Assembly: GCA_035575035.1 (NCBI GenBank) | Contig: DATLYH010000233.1 | Span: forward strand, 1 to 6,613 | Reading direction: 5' to 3' | From: DATLYH01 sp035575035 | Lineage (GTDB): Bacteria > Planctomycetota > Planctomycetia > Gemmatales > Gemmataceae | Length of the DNA stretch: 6,613 nt | Part shown: positions 6,505 through 6,613 of the stretch, in pieces | Numbering within the stretch: the first letter of the stretch is position 1 | How the letters are laid out: each line of letters starts with the position of its first letter | The notes under the pieces: generated by a model | Seen by the model: the letters and a program-made list of their open reading frames with translations, nothing else | The model's database searches: none | Told to the model about the DNA's origin: nothing | Program-made: the position numbers and the translations under genes

Positions 6505-6547
6505 TCCTGGAGATTCGACTTTGTTGGTCCTGCAGCGGGGACAACCC

Positions 6548-6613
6548 ATGAGCACGCTTGCGTCGCCGCGCCAGCACTACCTTCTCCCCTGGACGATTCA
6601 GGAGCGCGAAGAT
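6548..6613 (+). CDS. N-terminus of an unidentified protein, cut by the window edge
   Basis: An open frame from ATG at 6548 runs to the end of the window (22 codons, no stop): MSTLASPRQHYLLPWTIQER followed by Glu-Asp. No family is recognised and no signal peptide is visible in these residues. The start is backed by the promoter with TATAAT at 6499-6504 and a weak GGGG at 6537-6540. An in-frame TTG at 6521 has GGAGA (6509-6513) before it, but the predicted transcript start near 6511 would remove most of that site. The gene is divergent from the dehydrogenase gene and may share control through the dyad at 6462-6486. Confidence 0.5.
   Translation, partial: MSTLASPRQHYLLPWTIQERED

Larger units (their letters stand above)
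6352..6547. other. Divergent intergenic promoter region
   Basis: The 196 bases between the dehydrogenase start and the partial gene on the right carry two promoters facing outward, with -10 boxes at 6426-6431 (minus) and 6499-6504 (plus), and a 25-bp dyad between them. No further ORF or RNA gene is seen. The dehydrogenase leader would be about 68 nt and the right-hand leader about 37 nt. Confidence 0.6.

Noticed and set aside
6521..6547. Alternative TTG start for the right-hand gene with GGAGA at 6509-6513
   Set aside because: The TATAAT at 6499-6504 predicts a transcript start near 6511, inside that site. ATG 6548 is the more ordinary choice, though not certain.

Overview
The window looks like chromosomal DNA from a high-GC member of the Planctomycetota, possibly a Gemmata-like lineage. 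The phylum call rests mainly on the minus-strand gene. It encodes a secreted dehydrogenase-like beta-propeller, a HEAT-repeat middle and a C-terminal CxxCH haem domain, the 'Pirellula/Verrucomicrobium-type' architecture known almost only from the PVC superphylum. The family or order is a guess.

Layout. A sigma70-like promoter at 13-40 leads into a leader of about 285 nt (47-332) with several stem-loops, one of them a degraded copy of a pyrimidine/purine palindrome. The first gene (333-3041, +) encodes a 902-residue APC-superfamily transporter with a long C-terminal cytoplasmic part resembling two universal-stress-protein (USP) domains. A convergent spacer (3042-3300) holds a 16-bp perfect inverted repeat followed by five T's, a likely terminator for the first gene. 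The second gene (3301-6351, -) is the 1016-residue haem-binding dehydrogenase-like protein. The last part (6352-6547) is a divergent promoter region with two exact TATAAT boxes on opposite strands and a 25-bp dyad between them. It ends in the first 22 codons of a third gene (6548-6613, +) that runs off the window.

Functional links. Nothing ties the transporter to the dehydrogenase: they converge and have separate promoters. The dyad between the divergent promoters could coordinate the dehydrogenase gene with the unidentified third gene.

Most unusual point. A 56-bp near-perfect palindrome sits inside the dehydrogenase gene (5225-5280). It is read in frame as a Pro/Ser/Gly/Glu-rich stretch of about 20 residues, apparently in a loop between conserved propeller blocks. 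A related, more decayed element lies in the leader of the transporter gene (101-156). The two share 13 identical bases and would be read in the same frame. This suggests a dispersed palindromic repeat that can land in coding sequence without breaking it. No complete, clearly new multi-gene system is visible.
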